Below are positions 1 through 9,572 of a DNA stretch of 53,553 bases, in pieces. The notes beneath the pieces are model-generated. The model was given only the letters and a program-made list of their open reading frames with translations. It searched no databases and had not been told where the DNA came from. The position numbers and the translations under genes are program-made. The DNA is taken from contig JAHEGN010000013.1 in NCBI GenBank assembly GCA_024645085.1, forward strand, positions 8,624-62,176. The letters are read 5' to 3'. Position 1 is the first letter of the stretch, and every line of letters begins with the position of its first letter. This stretch comes from Rhodobiaceae bacterium (GTDB lineage: Bacteria > Pseudomonadota > Alphaproteobacteria > RS24).

Positions 1-17
1 TGAGCAATGAGGCGCGG

Positions 18-503
18 CTATTGATGCCCCATGGCTTTCAGCCAGCCTTCGCGGTTTTGCGATAATTGCGCATCGCTGAGCACAAAGCCAACAAGCAAGC
101 GGCTGGCCTTTGGCCCGTCATCTATTTTGCCATATGCAATGTCTGACACTTCTTGCGAAAAACTGCCGGCATCGGCCTCAATCACGATTTGCTGGCGGGC
201 GATAATTTGCCCCTCAGCCGACAGCGAGGCAATAAATACTGGCAAGCGCGCATCATCGCCCTGCCCCACACCAGAGATTTCGACTTCAGCCAAATATATC
301 CCTGCGTCCTTGTCTTTTGCGCACGAAACGCTGACACCTGTCAGACGCGCCGCCTCAGCCTTACCTGCTGGCAGCTTTTCGGCTGTCGTTAAGATATAAA
401 TAGGTGGACATTCACTTTTCTTCAGGCTCTGTGTCCCGCCGCAAGCAGCGAGAAAGGGAAGCAAGATGAGAATTAATCCGTGACGAGGGTGCAAAAGTTT
501 CAT
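18..503 (-). CDS. Putative lipoprotein of unknown function
   Basis: This encodes a 161-residue protein with a lipoprotein signal peptide: a basic start, a hydrophobic stretch (residues 9-18) and the lipobox L-A-A-C with Cys21 as the lipidation site. The mature part has two further cysteines (in SECPP and VSVSCAKD) and looks like a small beta-rich periplasmic domain. The start is the ATG at 501-503, because only this start places the lipobox correctly and an AGGGG lies about 14 bases upstream; the frame is open for another 50 codons but would bury the signal peptide. The gene is divergent from ispH. Similar small cysteine-containing lipoproteins of unknown role occur in other alphaproteobacteria as far as I recall. 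The function is unknown; outer or inner membrane anchoring cannot be decided because position +2 is Gly. Confidence 0.7.
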   Translation of the reverse strand: MKLLHPRHGLILILLPFLAACGGTQSLKKSECPPIYILTTAEKLPAGKAEAARLTGVSVSCAKDKDAGIYLAEVEISGVGQGDDARLPVFIASLSAEGQIIARQQIVIEADAGSFSQEVSDIAYGKIDDGPKASRLLVGFVLSDAQLSQNREGWLKAMGHQ

Positions 504-621
504 AGGTATTTTGTTACCCCTGTGCGCGCTTTGACGCAAGCCTAAACCTCCGATATGTGTTTGCGCATAACCCATGCATAGGCCATTATTTACCGGTCTT
601 AACGTAACAGTCAGGAACACC

Positions 622-1581
622 GTGCCAGCCTCGCCGACAAACAAGCCATCCATGCAACTGACCCTCGCCCAACCGCGCGGGTTTTGCGCCGGTGTAGATA
701 GGGCCGTGCAGATTGTTGAGCGCGCCTTACAAAAATATGGCGCGCCCGTCTATGTGCGCCATGAGATTGTCCATAACCGCCGCGTGGTTGAGCGTTTGGC
801 GGACATGGGGGCGGTGTTTGTCGAGGAAGTCTCGCAAGTGCCCGACGACCGGCCGGTTGTCTTTTCAGCCCATGGCGTGCCCAAATCAGTGCCGCAACAA
901 GCTGACGCGCGCGGCCTTAATTGGCTCGACGCCACCTGTCCGCTGGTCTCCAAAGTGCATATTGAAACCGAGCGCCATTATGAGCAAAAGCGGCATATTT
1001 TGCTGATCGGCCATGCCGGTCACCCAGAGGTGATTGGCACAATGGGACAAGTGCCCGACGGCGCCATCAGCTTGATTGAAACCGAAGCCGACGCGCGGCA
1101 AGTGACGCCACCGCAAGGGCCGCTGGCCTATGCCACACAAACCACTTTATCGGTCGCCGATACAGCAGACATTATCAGTATTTTGACGCAAAGATTTCCT
1201 GATATTGCGGCGCCTCATAAAGAGGATATTTGCTATGCCACGACCAATCGCCAGCAGGCGGTGCAGGATTTGGCGCAGAGCGTCGATATGGTTTTGGTGA
1301 TTGGCGCGCCCAATTCATCAAATTCGCAACGTTTGGTGGAAGTGGCACGCAACAGCGGTTGCCAAGACGCCAGATTGATTGGCGAGGCGGTCGATATTGC
1401 ATGGGATGAGGTCAGCCAATATCACCATGTCGGCCTGACGGCGGGCGCCTCAGCACCGGAAGACATTATTCAAGAAGTCATTGCCGCTTTTGAACAGCGT
1501 TTTGACTTGAGTGTGAAAATTTTGGATGGGGTGGAAGAAAATGTTCACTTTAAGCTGCCGCGTGGGTTAAGACAGGACTAA
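622..1581 (+). CDS. ispH: 4-hydroxy-3-methylbut-2-enyl diphosphate reductase
   Basis: This is the last enzyme of the MEP pathway; it reduces HMBPP to IPP and DMAPP using a [4Fe-4S] cluster in the cytosol. The family start motif [11 protein letters not shown] carries the first cluster Cys (about 22), the second is in WLDATCPLV (about 106) and the third in EDICYATTN. The HGVP histidine region and the PNSSNSQRL substrate loop are also present. I chose the GTG at 622 because AGGA sits five bases upstream, giving 319 residues and a short N-terminal arm like other alphaproteobacterial versions. The in-frame ATG at 652 (309 residues) is an alternative without an obvious ribosome site. The stop codon overlaps the thrB start (TAATG), so the two are probably co-transcribed. 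Confidence 0.95.
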   Translation: MPASPTNKPSMQLTLAQPRGFCAGVDRAVQIVERALQKYGAPVYVRHEIVHNRRVVERLADMGAVFVEEVSQVPDDRPVVFSAHGVPKSVPQQADARGLNWLDATCPLVSKVHIETERHYEQKRHILLIGHAGHPEVIGTMGQVPDGAISLIETEADARQVTPPQGPLAYATQTTLSVADTADIISILTQRFPDIAAPHKEDICYATTNRQQAVQDLAQSVDMVLVIGAPNSSNSQRLVEVARNSGCQDARLIGEAVDIAWDEVSQYHHVGLTAGASAPEDIIQEVIAAFEQRFDLSVKILDGVEENVHFKLPRGLRQD

Positions 1582-2555
1582 TGGCGGTTTATACAAAAAT
1601 TGATGATGCGCAATTGAACGGCTTTTTGGCCGACTACCCGATCGCGCCATTAAAAGAAGCGCGCGGCATTCAAGCCGGTGTGCAAAATACCAATTATCTC
1701 GTCACCACGCAGGATGCGAAATATATTCTCACCCTATATGAAGACACCGAAACCGGCGTGGAAGCCAAAGATCTGCCGTTTTTTCTCGGCCTGATGCAGC
1801 ATTTGGCGGCCGCCGACATTCAATGCCCAACACCCATTTTGCGCCATGACGGTGCCTTATTCGGCACTTTAGCGGGCCGCCCCGCTGCCTTGGTCAGCTT
1901 TCGCGAAGGCCGCAGTGTCTCGACCCCGCAGCCCAAACACTGCCGCGCTGTTGGCGCTGCTTTGGCGCAAATGCATGTGGCTGGCGAGGGTTTTGAATTG
2001 AGCCGCGTCAATGGCCACGCCTTTGCCCAATGGCCAGACTTATTCGCCCAATGCGCCCCGCGTGCCGATGAGGCGGTGCCAGAATTAAGCCAAACCATTG
2101 AAGTCGAATTACAGCGCATTATCAGCCAGTGGCCGCATGATTTGCCGCGCGGCATTATTCACGCTGATTTATTCCCCGATAATGTGTTTTTTGTGAACGA
2201 CCAAGTGTCGGGCTTGATTGATTTTTATTTCGCTTGCGAAGACGCCTATGCCTATGACCTGGCGATTATGCTCAATGCTTGGTGTTTTGAGGCGGATATT
2301 AATTTCAACATCACCAAAGCCCGCGCCTTGATGGCCGGTTATCAAAGCGTGCGCAAATTATCGCCTGCTGAGATACAAGCGCTGCCAATTCTGGCCAGTG
2401 GGGCGGCCATGCGGTTTTTGCTAACCCGCCTATATGATTGGCTGCATCAAAAGCCCGAGGCGCTGGTGACCCCGAAGAATCCGACGGATTATCTGCGCCG
2501 TTTGCGGTTTCATAAAAATGTAAACAGCTCGGCTGATTACGGTTTGGAGAGTTAA
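1581..2555 (+). CDS. thrB: Homoserine kinase (APH-fold type)
   Basis: This protein phosphorylates homoserine to O-phosphohomoserine, the substrate of threonine synthase. It is the aminoglycoside-phosphotransferase-fold ThrB typical of proteobacteria, not the GHMP kinase. The N-terminal GVQNTNYLV loop binds nucleotide, the catalytic loop H-A-D-L-F-P-D-N lies at residues 194-201, and the Mg-binding D-F-Y follows in [11 protein letters not shown]. Its 324 residues match the family length. The ATG shares one base with the ispH stop and rnhA follows two bases after its own stop, so ispH-thrB-rnhA is a tight operon. Its partner thrC lies in a different operon at 5953-7347 on the other strand. Confidence 0.95.
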   Translation: MAVYTKIDDAQLNGFLADYPIAPLKEARGIQAGVQNTNYLVTTQDAKYILTLYEDTETGVEAKDLPFFLGLMQHLAAADIQCPTPILRHDGALFGTLAGRPAALVSFREGRSVSTPQPKHCRAVGAALAQMHVAGEGFELSRVNGHAFAQWPDLFAQCAPRADEAVPELSQTIEVELQRIISQWPHDLPRGIIHADLFPDNVFFVNDQVSGLIDFYFACEDAYAYDLAIMLNAWCFEADINFNITKARALMAGYQSVRKLSPAEIQALPILASGAAMRFLLTRLYDWLHQKPEALVTPKNPTDYLRRLRFHKNVNSSADYGLES

Positions 2556-2556
2556 A

Positions 2557-2988
2557 ATGTTCGTGATTTACACTGATGGTGCGTGTTCGGGAAACCCCGG
2601 CCCAGGGGGTTGGGGGGCGCGCATTGAAGGCCCCGACGAGGTCAGCGAAATCAAGGGCGGCGAAGCGCAAACAACCAATAATCGCATGGAATTATCAGCC
2701 GCCATTGAGGCCTTGGCGCACTTGCCAGATAATAGCGCTGTGACTTTGGTCACCGATAGCACTTATGTCAAAGACGGCATGACCAGCTGGCTAGCTAATT
2801 GGAAAAAACGCGGCTGGAAAACCGCCGCTAAAAAACCGGTCAAAAATGTCGACTTATGGCAAGCCCTTGATACCCAATGCCAACGCCATCAAATGACGTG
2901 GCAATGGGTCAAAGGTCATGCTGGGCACCCGGGCAATGAGCGGGCTGATGAATTGGCCCGTCTTGGCATGGCGCCCTATTTAATTTAG
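2557..2988 (+). CDS. rnhA: Ribonuclease HI
   Basis: RNase HI cuts the RNA strand of RNA-DNA hybrids and removes R-loops and primer remnants. All four acidic catalytic residues are visible: Asp7 in [11 protein letters not shown], Glu45 in NNRMELSA, Asp67 in VTDSTYV and Asp131 in NERADELA, along with the His of the GHAGHPGN loop. The basic patch [15 protein letters not shown] matches the hybrid-binding handle. Its 143 residues fit the bacterial family. It is the third gene of the ispH-thrB-rnhA operon and its 3' end overlaps the end of the convergent peroxiredoxin gene by four bases. Confidence 0.97.
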   Translation: MFVIYTDGACSGNPGPGGWGARIEGPDEVSEIKGGEAQTTNNRMELSAAIEALAHLPDNSAVTLVTDSTYVKDGMTSWLANWKKRGWKTAAKKPVKNVDLWQALDTQCQRHQMTWQWVKGHAGHPGNERADELARLGMAPYLI

Positions 2989-3473
2989 CCAAGTTGCGAC
3001 AGCAGATTGTCGACGCCTGAGTCCACCGCTTGGCCGGGATTGCTCTCGACATTTAATGTCTCAACCACGCCGTCGCGCACAATCATTGAGTAACGCAGTG
3101 AGCGCAGGCCCATGCCGAAACCTGAGCCGTCCATGGACAGGCCAAGTTTTTCGGTCAATTCGCCATTGCCGTCACCGACCATCATTACTTTGCCGCTAGC
3201 GCCTTGTTGCTTACCCCAAGCGCCCATGACGAAAGCATCATTGACTGACAGGCAAACAATGGTGTCGATACCCTTGCCGCGCAATTCTTCTGATTTCTCA
3301 ATGAAACCCGGCAAATGCTGGTTCGAACAAGTTGGCGTGAAGGCACCCGGCAGGGCGAATATGGCAACATTTTTGCCACCAAAAAGCTCTTCGGTTGTAA
3401 TGGGCGTTGGGCCAGCATCGGTTAAATGCATGAGTTGCGCGCTTGGAATTTTATCACCTGGTTGAATGCTCAT
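2985..3473 (-). CDS. Peroxiredoxin, Prx5 type
   Basis: This is a thiol peroxidase of the Prx5 (redoxin) group that reduces peroxides using thioredoxin, glutaredoxin or glutathione. The peroxidatic Cys49 sits in P-G-A-F-T-P-T-C-S, the characteristic active site, and the 162-residue length is normal. A second cysteine (in TIVCLSVND, about residue 73) could act as a resolving or structural residue. AGAGGA lies upstream of the ATG. The gene is 26 bases from the upstream DsbD-like gene on the same strand, so redox-related genes are neighbours here; whether they are co-transcribed is not shown. Substrate and reductant cannot be read from the sequence. Confidence 0.93.
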   Translation of the reverse strand: MSIQPGDKIPSAQLMHLTDAGPTPITTEELFGGKNVAIFALPGAFTPTCSNQHLPGFIEKSEELRGKGIDTIVCLSVNDAFVMGAWGKQQGASGKVMMVGDGNGELTEKLGLSMDGSGFGMGLRSLRYSMIVRDGVVETLNVESNPGQAVDSGVDNLLSQLG

Positions 3474-3499
3474 TTTATTTCCTCTGGTTAATATGACAA

Positions 3500-4345
3500 T
3501 CAGTTTGAGGTTTTCATGACCTCAATATTTTGTTCAATAGCGCGATATTGGTCGCGCACGACTATCGCTAACTTACGACCAATCAGCCCGTGGTCAAGTG
3601 AAGACCAAGCCGAAAGCTTAAAAATATGTTCGCCCGCCGTATTTGTAACCAACTTTGGCGGGCCAATGACATCATCAGCTGTCGGCACAATGAATATTTG
3701 CGGCTGGTCAAGCGCCTTACCCTGAACGCGCACATATAAATCGGTACCATCATAGTCAGCGGCGGCGATGAAAAGCGCGTCAGACGGCGGTTGTGGGCGT
3801 TGCGCCAAAAGATTGGCAATCAGCTGTTGGCTTGGCTTTTGCTGCAGGCCGGCAGCGTCGATGCGCAACGATAAATCAACCGTCAATGGAATACATATGT
3901 CGCGGCACACGCCAATCATCGCTCGTAATGTTAACAATTGTGGCCCAACTGGCGCGGCCGTGCCAGATGGCGCAAGGGCAAATGGCAAGACAAAGCCAGC
4001 GGCACCGGCATAACCGTTAAACCCGCCTGCTCCATCTTCAAAAAACCTTGGGGCGGGATAAATTGTTTGGCCCAATGTGGCCTCAGATGGCGCAATCAGC
4101 TCAAATTGCGGTGCAATGCCACTGGCTCCCGGGTGGCGCCAATATGTGTGCCAGCCCTCGGCCAGTTGAAAGTCAACGGCGAGAAAAAGCTGTTGGTCAA
4201 TCTGCGCCGCCACCAGCCGCAGGCGCCCCGCATCAATCTGCACCCACGGGCCCGACTTGGCATCGGCTTGCGGCGCCAACAACGCGCTTATTGTGAAAAA
4301 CACAGCGGCGAACAGCGCGACTGGCGATAAATTAAATAGTTTCAT
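3500..4345 (-). CDS. DsbD N-terminal-domain-like periplasmic protein
   Basis: This is a 281-residue exported protein with a signal peptide (hydrophobic residues 8-25, A-D-A cleavage context). It resembles the periplasmic N-terminal domain of the disulfide reductase DsbD, in which a cysteine pair passes electrons to partner proteins. The pair here is C147-R-D-I-C151 in GVCRDICIP. The 8-TM and C-terminal thioredoxin parts of full DsbD are absent, so this is a stand-alone domain that needs another electron source or has a different role. GWHTYWRHPG in the N-terminal half is typical of this family. It lies between a peroxiredoxin and the divergent yqgE. The exact partner is unknown. Confidence 0.8.
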   Translation of the reverse strand: MKLFNLSPVALFAAVFFTISALLAPQADAKSGPWVQIDAGRLRLVAAQIDQQLFLAVDFQLAEGWHTYWRHPGASGIAPQFELIAPSEATLGQTIYPAPRFFEDGAGGFNGYAGAAGFVLPFALAPSGTAAPVGPQLLTLRAMIGVCRDICIPLTVDLSLRIDAAGLQQKPSQQLIANLLAQRPQPPSDALFIAAADYDGTDLYVRVQGKALDQPQIFIVPTADDVIGPPKLVTNTAGEHIFKLSAWSSLDHGLIGRKLAIVVRDQYRAIEQNIEVMKTSN

Positions 4346-4417
4346 AAAAACAACTTAGCGCAAATTTCATTGCAACTCGACACTTGCGAGATATGCCAGT
4401 CTTGATAGATTTAATTT

Positions 4418-4996
4418 ATGCAAAGAAACCAGAATATTTCGGGCCTGCGCGGGCAGTTCTTATTGGCCATGCCGAGTATTGGTGACACACGCTTCGCCCG
4501 ATCTGTGATTTATATCATTGCCCATGATGTTGAGGGCACAATGGGCTTTATCGTTAATCAGCCAGCCAAAGGGATGACTTTGGGGGATGTCGCGCGCAAT
4601 CTGCCTAATCAAATTGCCACAACCGGGCTGATGAAATTGCCGGTATATTTTGGCGGGCCAGTTGGCGGCGATGGCGGCTATGTTCTGCATTCTGACGATT
4701 ATGCCCCAACCGCCTCTGAATTGACCGATGGCCTGCCAATTCATTTGACGCAGTCGGTGGATATTTTGAACGAAGCCTCGCATGGTCGTGGACCGCGTCA
4801 TTTGCGGCTTTTCCTTGGTTATACAGGTTGGGGGCCAGGCCAGTTGGAAGACGAATTGCAGGACAATGCCTGGCTGGTGGCGCCCGGCGACGTCGATTTA
4901 TTATTCAGCGCCGATTGCAGCAAACTCTATTCTGGCCTATTGGCCTCTTTGGGGATTGATTTGGCGATATTAAGCAATGATGGCGGCGAAGCGTGA
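4418..4996 (+). CDS. YqgE/AlgH family protein (UPF0301)
   Basis: This 192-residue protein is a full-length member of the YqgE/AlgH (DUF179) family. The diagnostic blocks are GQFLLAMPSIGDTRF near the start, VNQPAKGMTL, the glycine-rich YFGGPVGGDGGYVLH and LFLGYTGWGPGQLEDEL. Members are cytosolic; AlgH was linked to alginate regulation in Pseudomonas but the biochemical function remains unresolved. No strong ribosome site precedes the ATG, which follows an AT-rich stretch. The gene is divergent from the DsbD-like gene and convergent with the membrane protein at 5012. Confidence 0.9.
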   Translation: MQRNQNISGLRGQFLLAMPSIGDTRFARSVIYIIAHDVEGTMGFIVNQPAKGMTLGDVARNLPNQIATTGLMKLPVYFGGPVGGDGGYVLHSDDYAPTASELTDGLPIHLTQSVDILNEASHGRGPRHLRLFLGYTGWGPGQLEDELQDNAWLVAPGDVDLLFSADCSKLYSGLLASLGIDLAILSNDGGEA

Positions 4997-5011
4997 GTTA
5001 GACGCCCAGAT

Positions 5012-5941
5012 TTATTCCAAATGCGTATCGCGACGGTCAGGCAGAAAAATCACACCAAGTAGAATACAAGCAATGGTTAGTGACAAAGCAATATGCGGCA
5101 TTTCAGCTCCCAGCACACCGGCGAAATTTGGCGAGGCATAGGCCAAACTCCATAGCGATGCGGTGGCTATCAGACAAATATCGGCCAGAATAATCACCCG
5201 CGTCCAGTAATTGCGGTTAATAACCCGGCGAAACAAAAGGTTCAAATGGCCAATACCGGTCATGATGAGGCCCAAGACAAAGGCGAAAGGAATTAATAAA
5301 TCATTACCGGTGAGCCAAGTGATTTCAGTGCCCAGACCTTGCACCAAATCATCGCCCCAAAGACTGCCCTGCAAAGTAATTAACCCCATGGCCATCACCA
5401 CCGCATAGGCCGCACGGCGCGACCGGCGTAAGACGGCAACAATAATCGCGACCAGCAACAAGCCTGACAATAAAGATAAAAGGCTCAGCTGGACGGTATA
5501 AAGACGACTTTGGTAGGACGCGTAATAATTCGGCGACCAAAGATAAACCGGCTGCCAGCCAACGGCATCGGCTAACAAGAAAGTTTGCACTTGATTGGCT
5601 GGCACATTTAGGCGCACCAAATTCGGCTGCCCGGGAGCGGCGGCGAATTCATTGTCATCTGATGAGAATAAGCGCAGCGGCGTCTCGGAGGGGGCGCTAA
5701 GACCGAGCGCGGTGGTCAATTTGGGGGGCGCCAAACGGTGCAGCAGTAAGTCAACGGACTGATTAGTGGCGTTTTGAATGGAAAATTCATAATCATTTTG
5801 ATTGATGGTTTTGACAAAAGGCGTCAAATCCAGCGTACGAAAATTATCTTCTAGACGCAGCACATCGCTGGCTTGGCTAGGCGTCCACACATTGAACAGC
5901 AGCGCCACAAAAACCAAAAAAATTCGGCTAAAATGGGCCAT
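5012..5941 (-). CDS. Multi-pass membrane protein with periplasmic sensor-like domain
   Basis: This protein of 309 residues has a signal peptide (residues 5-24), a predicted extracytoplasmic domain of about 120 residues rich in beta-type segments, then about five hydrophobic helices, ending in a short charged tail (DRRDTHLE). The order of exported domain followed by a membrane bundle recalls 7TMR-DISM receptors, but there are five rather than seven clear helices and no GGDEF, EAL or kinase output domain; the assignment is tentative. The start is ATG at 5941, with a GTG two codons earlier (5947) as an alternative. It follows thrC by about a dozen bases and is the last gene of the cytochrome oxidase-SURF1-thrC unit, so it may be expressed with the oxidase. 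I do not recognise a characterised homologue. Confidence 0.6.
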   Translation of the reverse strand: MAHFSRIFLVFVALLFNVWTPSQASDVLRLEDNFRTLDLTPFVKTINQNDYEFSIQNATNQSVDLLLHRLAPPKLTTALGLSAPSETPLRLFSSDDNEFAAAPGQPNLVRLNVPANQVQTFLLADAVGWQPVYLWSPNYYASYQSRLYTVQLSLLSLLSGLLLVAIIVAVLRRSRRAAYAVVMAMGLITLQGSLWGDDLVQGLGTEITWLTGNDLLIPFAFVLGLIMTGIGHLNLLFRRVINRNYWTRVIILADICLIATASLWSLAYASPNFAGVLGAEMPHIALSLTIACILLGVIFLPDRRDTHLE

Positions 5942-5952
5942 CGACACTGACT

Positions 5953-7347
5953 TTAGGCCTGCGCTTTGGCGCGTATGAGCGCCTGAACATCGGCCAATTT
6001 ATTGGCCACGGGAATGAAGTTTTCTTCAAGTGTCAACATGTCGACCACGCGCTGTGGCGTGTCGGGCTGTTCATCATAGGCTTCCACCACGGCTTTGGGA
6101 AACTTCGCCGGATGCGCCGTCGCTAAAGAGACAATCGGCACACCATCAGCCACAACCGCTTGCCGCGCCGCACCGACGCCAATGGCACTATGCGGATCGA
6201 TTTGCATATGATGCTCGGCCTTCACTTGACGCATGACATCGAGGGTTTGCTGCTGGTCAATTCGCGCCGCGCCAAATAGCGCCCGCATGAGCGTCAACTC
6301 ATCTCCGGCCATTTCGAAACGTCCTGATTGCGTCAACGCGTCCATATAGCCACGCACCCGCGAGGCATCGCGGCCGGTGAGTTCGAACAATAGGCGCTCA
6401 AAATTGCTGGAAACTTGAATATCCATGCTTGGGCTGCTGGTCGCCACCACATCGCCGGTTTGGTAAACACCGCTATCCAAGGTCCGCGCCAAAATATCAT
6501 TGACATTGGTCGCCACCATTAGATGCGCCACTGGCAGGCCCATTTGAGCCGCCACATAGCCAGCGAAAATATCACCAAAATTACCAGTTGGCACCGAAAA
6601 GGCGACCGGCTGGTCAGGGGCGCCCAATTTCGCTGCGGCCGTGAAATAATACACAGTCTGAGCCATCACCCGCGCCCAATTAATGGAATTAACACCGGCT
6701 AGCGACATGTCTTGGCGGAAGCTCACATCGTTGAACATGGCTTTGACCAGAGCCTGACAATCGTCAAATGTGCCATCGACCGCCAAAGTATGAACATTGG
6801 CGTCTTTCAATGTGGTCATTTGTTTGCGCTGCACGTCAGACACCCGGCCATCAGGGTAAAGAATGAAAATATCGACCGCTGCGCGCCCCTTAAAGGCCTC
6901 AATCGCCGCCCCACCCGTGTCGCCCGATGTCGCGCCGATAATCGTCGCGCGCTGGCCACGACGGGTCAGCGCATCATCCATCAAGCGCGCCAAAAGCTGC
7001 ATCGCAACATCTTTGAAGGCCAGTGTTGGGCCGTGGAATAATTCCAGCAAATAATGCCCATCTTCTAGGGCAACAAGCGGCGCTACTTCCGGATGATTGA
7101 AACAAGCATAAGCTTCATCGACAATATCGCTCAATCTCTCGGCACTAACATCGTCGGCCATGAACGGATGCAACACCGCTTTGGCGACGCTTGCATAATC
7201 AGCGCCAATAAAACTGCGCAATGTCGCATCGCTTAAACGCGGCCATGACTCGGGCACATAAAGCCCGCCGTCACTGGCCAGACCAGCCAATAAAGCGTCC
7301 TCAAATGACAAACGCGGTGCCTGCCCTCTGGTGCTGATATATTTCAC
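5953..7347 (-). CDS. thrC: Threonine synthase
   Basis: Threonine synthase is a PLP enzyme that converts O-phosphohomoserine to threonine and phosphate. The PLP-binding Lys112 lies in the family motif GPTLAFKDVAMQ, and the phosphate-binding loop is GATSGDTGGAA. The N-terminus (STRGQAPRLSFEDALLAGLASDGGLYVPE) is that of the long proteobacterial/fungal-type ThrC, and 464 residues is normal. The start codon is GTG at 7347, with AGGA about nine bases upstream inside the tail of the SURF1 gene. It is translated two bases downstream of SURF1, so it appears to be expressed with cytochrome oxidase assembly genes, while thrB is on the opposite strand at 1581. Confidence 0.97.
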   Translation of the reverse strand: MKYISTRGQAPRLSFEDALLAGLASDGGLYVPESWPRLSDATLRSFIGADYASVAKAVLHPFMADDVSAERLSDIVDEAYACFNHPEVAPLVALEDGHYLLELFHGPTLAFKDVAMQLLARLMDDALTRRGQRATIIGATSGDTGGAAIEAFKGRAAVDIFILYPDGRVSDVQRKQMTTLKDANVHTLAVDGTFDDCQALVKAMFNDVSFRQDMSLAGVNSINWARVMAQTVYYFTAAAKLGAPDQPVAFSVPTGNFGDIFAGYVAAQMGLPVAHLMVATNVNDILARTLDSGVYQTGDVVATSSPSMDIQVSSNFERLLFELTGRDASRVRGYMDALTQSGRFEMAGDELTLMRALFGAARIDQQQTLDVMRQVKAEHHMQIDPHSAIGVGAARQAVVADGVPIVSLATAHPAKFPKAVVEAYDEQPDTPQRVVDMLTLEENFIPVANKLADVQALIRAKAQA

Positions 7348-7349
7348 GC

Positions 7350-8093
7350 CTAATTTCCTTGCCGTTTATGCTGTTTCCAAGCACGGATGTGCCACAGACC
7401 AGAGATAAACACAAGAACCAGCGCCAAGCCATACCAAGTCACCGCATATTGCAAATGCCGGTTGCTGAGCACCAGACGTGTCTGTCCGGCCAAGGGCCAT
7501 GTTGGTGTAACTTGGCGGCTGGCCACCATTTCGCCAATCACCGGCGGCAAAGCGAGCTGCCAATATTGACCAATGACTTTCGGATCGCGCACGTAAAACA
7601 AATTCTGAGCCGGCGAATCATCGGCGTCAAACAAGCCGCGTTTATCGGGCCAACGTAGAATAATATCGATCTCTTGCAACGCTTGCGAGGGCGCGGGCAG
7701 CGCATCTTTTTCACTCGCGGGCACAAATCCACGGTCGATCAAAACCGCCGCGCCATCGGCTAAATAAAATGCCGACAAGACGTGATATCCGCGCCGCTGT
7801 TGTGGCGTGATACCGCTGGGTGGGTTGTGAATTTGCGTATACCAAAAGCCCTGCTGCGACCCAAAGGAGCCGCGCAAACGGGCCGGTTGATAATGATGCT
7901 GCGCTTCCGTGAGAGCGCCGATATCTGCTTGGTTTTGCAAGCGCAGCGGAGGCGTATTCTGCCGCGCTTCGATTTTAGCAATTTGCTGCAATTTCCATTG
8001 CAGACGTTGCATCTGCCAGCTGCCGAGCCCCAACAAGCCGATCAGCATGACCACGGTTAGAATCGCAGGCATAAGAAAACGCGGAGCCGCCAT
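7350..8093 (-). CDS. SURF1 family cytochrome oxidase assembly protein
   Basis: SURF1-type proteins help insert heme a into subunit I of aa3 oxidases. The 247-residue protein shows the family topology: one N-terminal membrane helix (about residues 7-25), a large periplasmic domain with G-Y-H-V-L and LIDRGFVP motifs, and one C-terminal helix (about 217-237) ending in a basic tail. SURF1 has the GF(V)P-type conserved core seen here. It lies 39 bases downstream of ctaE and directly upstream of thrC on the same strand, consistent with the oxidase operon. The gene is often called shy1 or surf1 in alphaproteobacteria. Confidence 0.92.
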   Translation of the reverse strand: MAAPRFLMPAILTVVMLIGLLGLGSWQMQRLQWKLQQIAKIEARQNTPPLRLQNQADIGALTEAQHHYQPARLRGSFGSQQGFWYTQIHNPPSGITPQQRRGYHVLSAFYLADGAAVLIDRGFVPASEKDALPAPSQALQEIDIILRWPDKRGLFDADDSPAQNLFYVRDPKVIGQYWQLALPPVIGEMVASRQVTPTWPLAGQTRLVLSNRHLQYAVTWYGLALVLVFISGLWHIRAWKQHKRQGN

Positions 8094-8132
8094 TATGCAA
8101 AACCCCGCGTTCTCAAAAACTCAGCAGACCTA

Positions 8133-8966
8133 TTAATGGGCGCCAGCCGGCCCGCTGCCAATGATGTAAATCACGACAAACAAGAACAACCAGACCACAT
8201 CAACGAAATGCCAATACCAAGCCGCCGCTTCAAAACCGAAGTGCTGCTGCGGGGTGAATTGGCCAGCCATGGCGCGCATCAAGCAAACCAAGAGGAAAAT
8301 GGTGCCGACCAGCACATGGAAGCCATGAAAGCCTGTCGCCATATAGAAGGTTGAACCATAAATATGACCAGAAAAACCAAAGGCGGCGTGCTGATATTCA
8401 TAGACTTGGAAGACGGTGAACAGCGCGCCCAGTGCAACGGTTAAAATCAGGCCCCATTTGAGACCCTGACGGTCGCCGTGCTGCAAAGCATGGTGCGCCC
8501 AGGTCACGGTGGTGCCTGAGGTCAGCAGAACCAATGTGTTAATCAATGGCAAATGCCACGGGTCAAATGTCTCAATGCCTTGTGGCGGCCATGTGCCACC
8601 GGTCAAAGCGGCGCGCGAAGCTTGAATCGCCTCGCCCGGATACAGGCTGGCGTCAAAATAGGCCCAGAACCAAGCGACGAAGAACATTACTTCCGAGGCA
8701 ATAAATAAAATCATGCCATAGCGATGGTGCAATTGCACGACCGGCGTATGGTCGCCTTGATTGGCTTCGCGCAAAACATCGCGCCACCAAACAACCATTG
8801 AGTAAAGCACGCCGGCAAGGCCAACCAACATGACCCAAGGGCTAGAGTCGTGGAGGTATTGCACGGCACCAACAGCAAGAATGAAAACACTAATCGACGA
8901 AACAACCGGCCAAGGACTTGGATCGACCAAATGGTAATCGTGATTTTTAGCGTGACTGTCGGCCAT
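8133..8966 (-). CDS. ctaE: Cytochrome c oxidase subunit III
   Basis: This is the subunit III of the aa3-type cytochrome c oxidase, a 277-residue inner-membrane protein with seven helices. Recognisable blocks are [10 protein letters not shown] at the N-terminus, the lipid-binding glutamate region [27 protein letters not shown], and the C-terminal [23 protein letters not shown] lies about six bases before the ATG. It follows ctaG by five bases and precedes SURF1, in the order usual for alphaproteobacteria. Subunit III stabilises the catalytic core and helps proton uptake during turnover. Confidence 0.97.
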   Translation of the reverse strand: MADSHAKNHDYHLVDPSPWPVVSSISVFILAVGAVQYLHDSSPWVMLVGLAGVLYSMVVWWRDVLREANQGDHTPVVQLHHRYGMILFIASEVMFFVAWFWAYFDASLYPGEAIQASRAALTGGTWPPQGIETFDPWHLPLINTLVLLTSGTTVTWAHHALQHGDRQGLKWGLILTVALGALFTVFQVYEYQHAAFGFSGHIYGSTFYMATGFHGFHVLVGTIFLLVCLMRAMAGQFTPQQHFGFEAAAWYWHFVDVVWLFLFVVIYIIGSGPAGAH

Positions 8967-8971
8967 GATAT

Positions 8972-9562
8972 TTACCCCTTCGGAGACGTTGATTTGACGC
9001 TTGTTTGTTGCTGCGCCTTAAAGAATGTATACGACAAAGTGATGGTTTTGACATCATCCATTTCTTTGTCAGTTAAAATTTCCGGATCAACAAAAAAGCT
9101 GACCGGCATATCAATGCTCTGCCCTGGCTCGAGCACTTGTTCGGTGAAGCAGAAGCAATCAATTTTGGAAAAATAAATTCCGGCTTTTTCCGGCGCCACA
9201 TTATAGGTCGCCGTGCCAGTGATGGTTTCATTGGTCATATTACTGGCCCGATAAAACGCCAAATTTGACTCGCCGACTTTTACCGTCATGGGCGCCTCTG
9301 GCGCCTCAAATGCCCATGGCATATTGCGGTTTAAGCTGGCGTCAAAACGAATGGTGACCAAGCGTTCTGAAGTGGCCCCGGGGGCGGCGCTGGCGACTTG
9401 TGTGGTGCCGCCAAAGCCGGTGACACGACAAAATAAGTCATATAAAGGCACCGCCGCATAGGCCGCGCCGATCATCATCACCGCCATCAGCGCCGCGCCA
9501 CTCGCAACTTTTTTATTGCGGCGGTCTTGGGTTTGTTGATCGATCGGCAAATTTTGGCTCAT
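8972..9562 (-). CDS. ctaG: Cytochrome c oxidase assembly protein CtaG (Cox11 type)
   Basis: CtaG/Cox11 delivers copper to the CuB site of subunit I. The protein has one N-terminal membrane anchor (about residues 20-38) followed by a periplasmic immunoglobulin-like domain. The copper-binding C-F-C-F motif appears at about residues 136-139 ([10 protein letters not shown]), and [15 protein letters not shown] after the membrane segment is diagnostic. I start it at the ATG at 9562 (196 residues), which has AGGA eight bases upstream; an in-frame ATG ten codons earlier would overlap the small gene upstream. It lies between the 55-residue membrane protein gene and ctaE. Confidence 0.95.
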   Translation of the reverse strand: MSQNLPIDQQTQDRRNKKVASGAALMAVMMIGAAYAAVPLYDLFCRVTGFGGTTQVASAAPGATSERLVTIRFDASLNRNMPWAFEAPEAPMTVKVGESNLAFYRASNMTNETITGTATYNVAPEKAGIYFSKIDCFCFTEQVLEPGQSIDMPVSFFVDPEILTDKEMDDVKTITLSYTFFKAQQQTSVKSTSPKG

Positions 9563-9572
9563 GCGGGATTTC

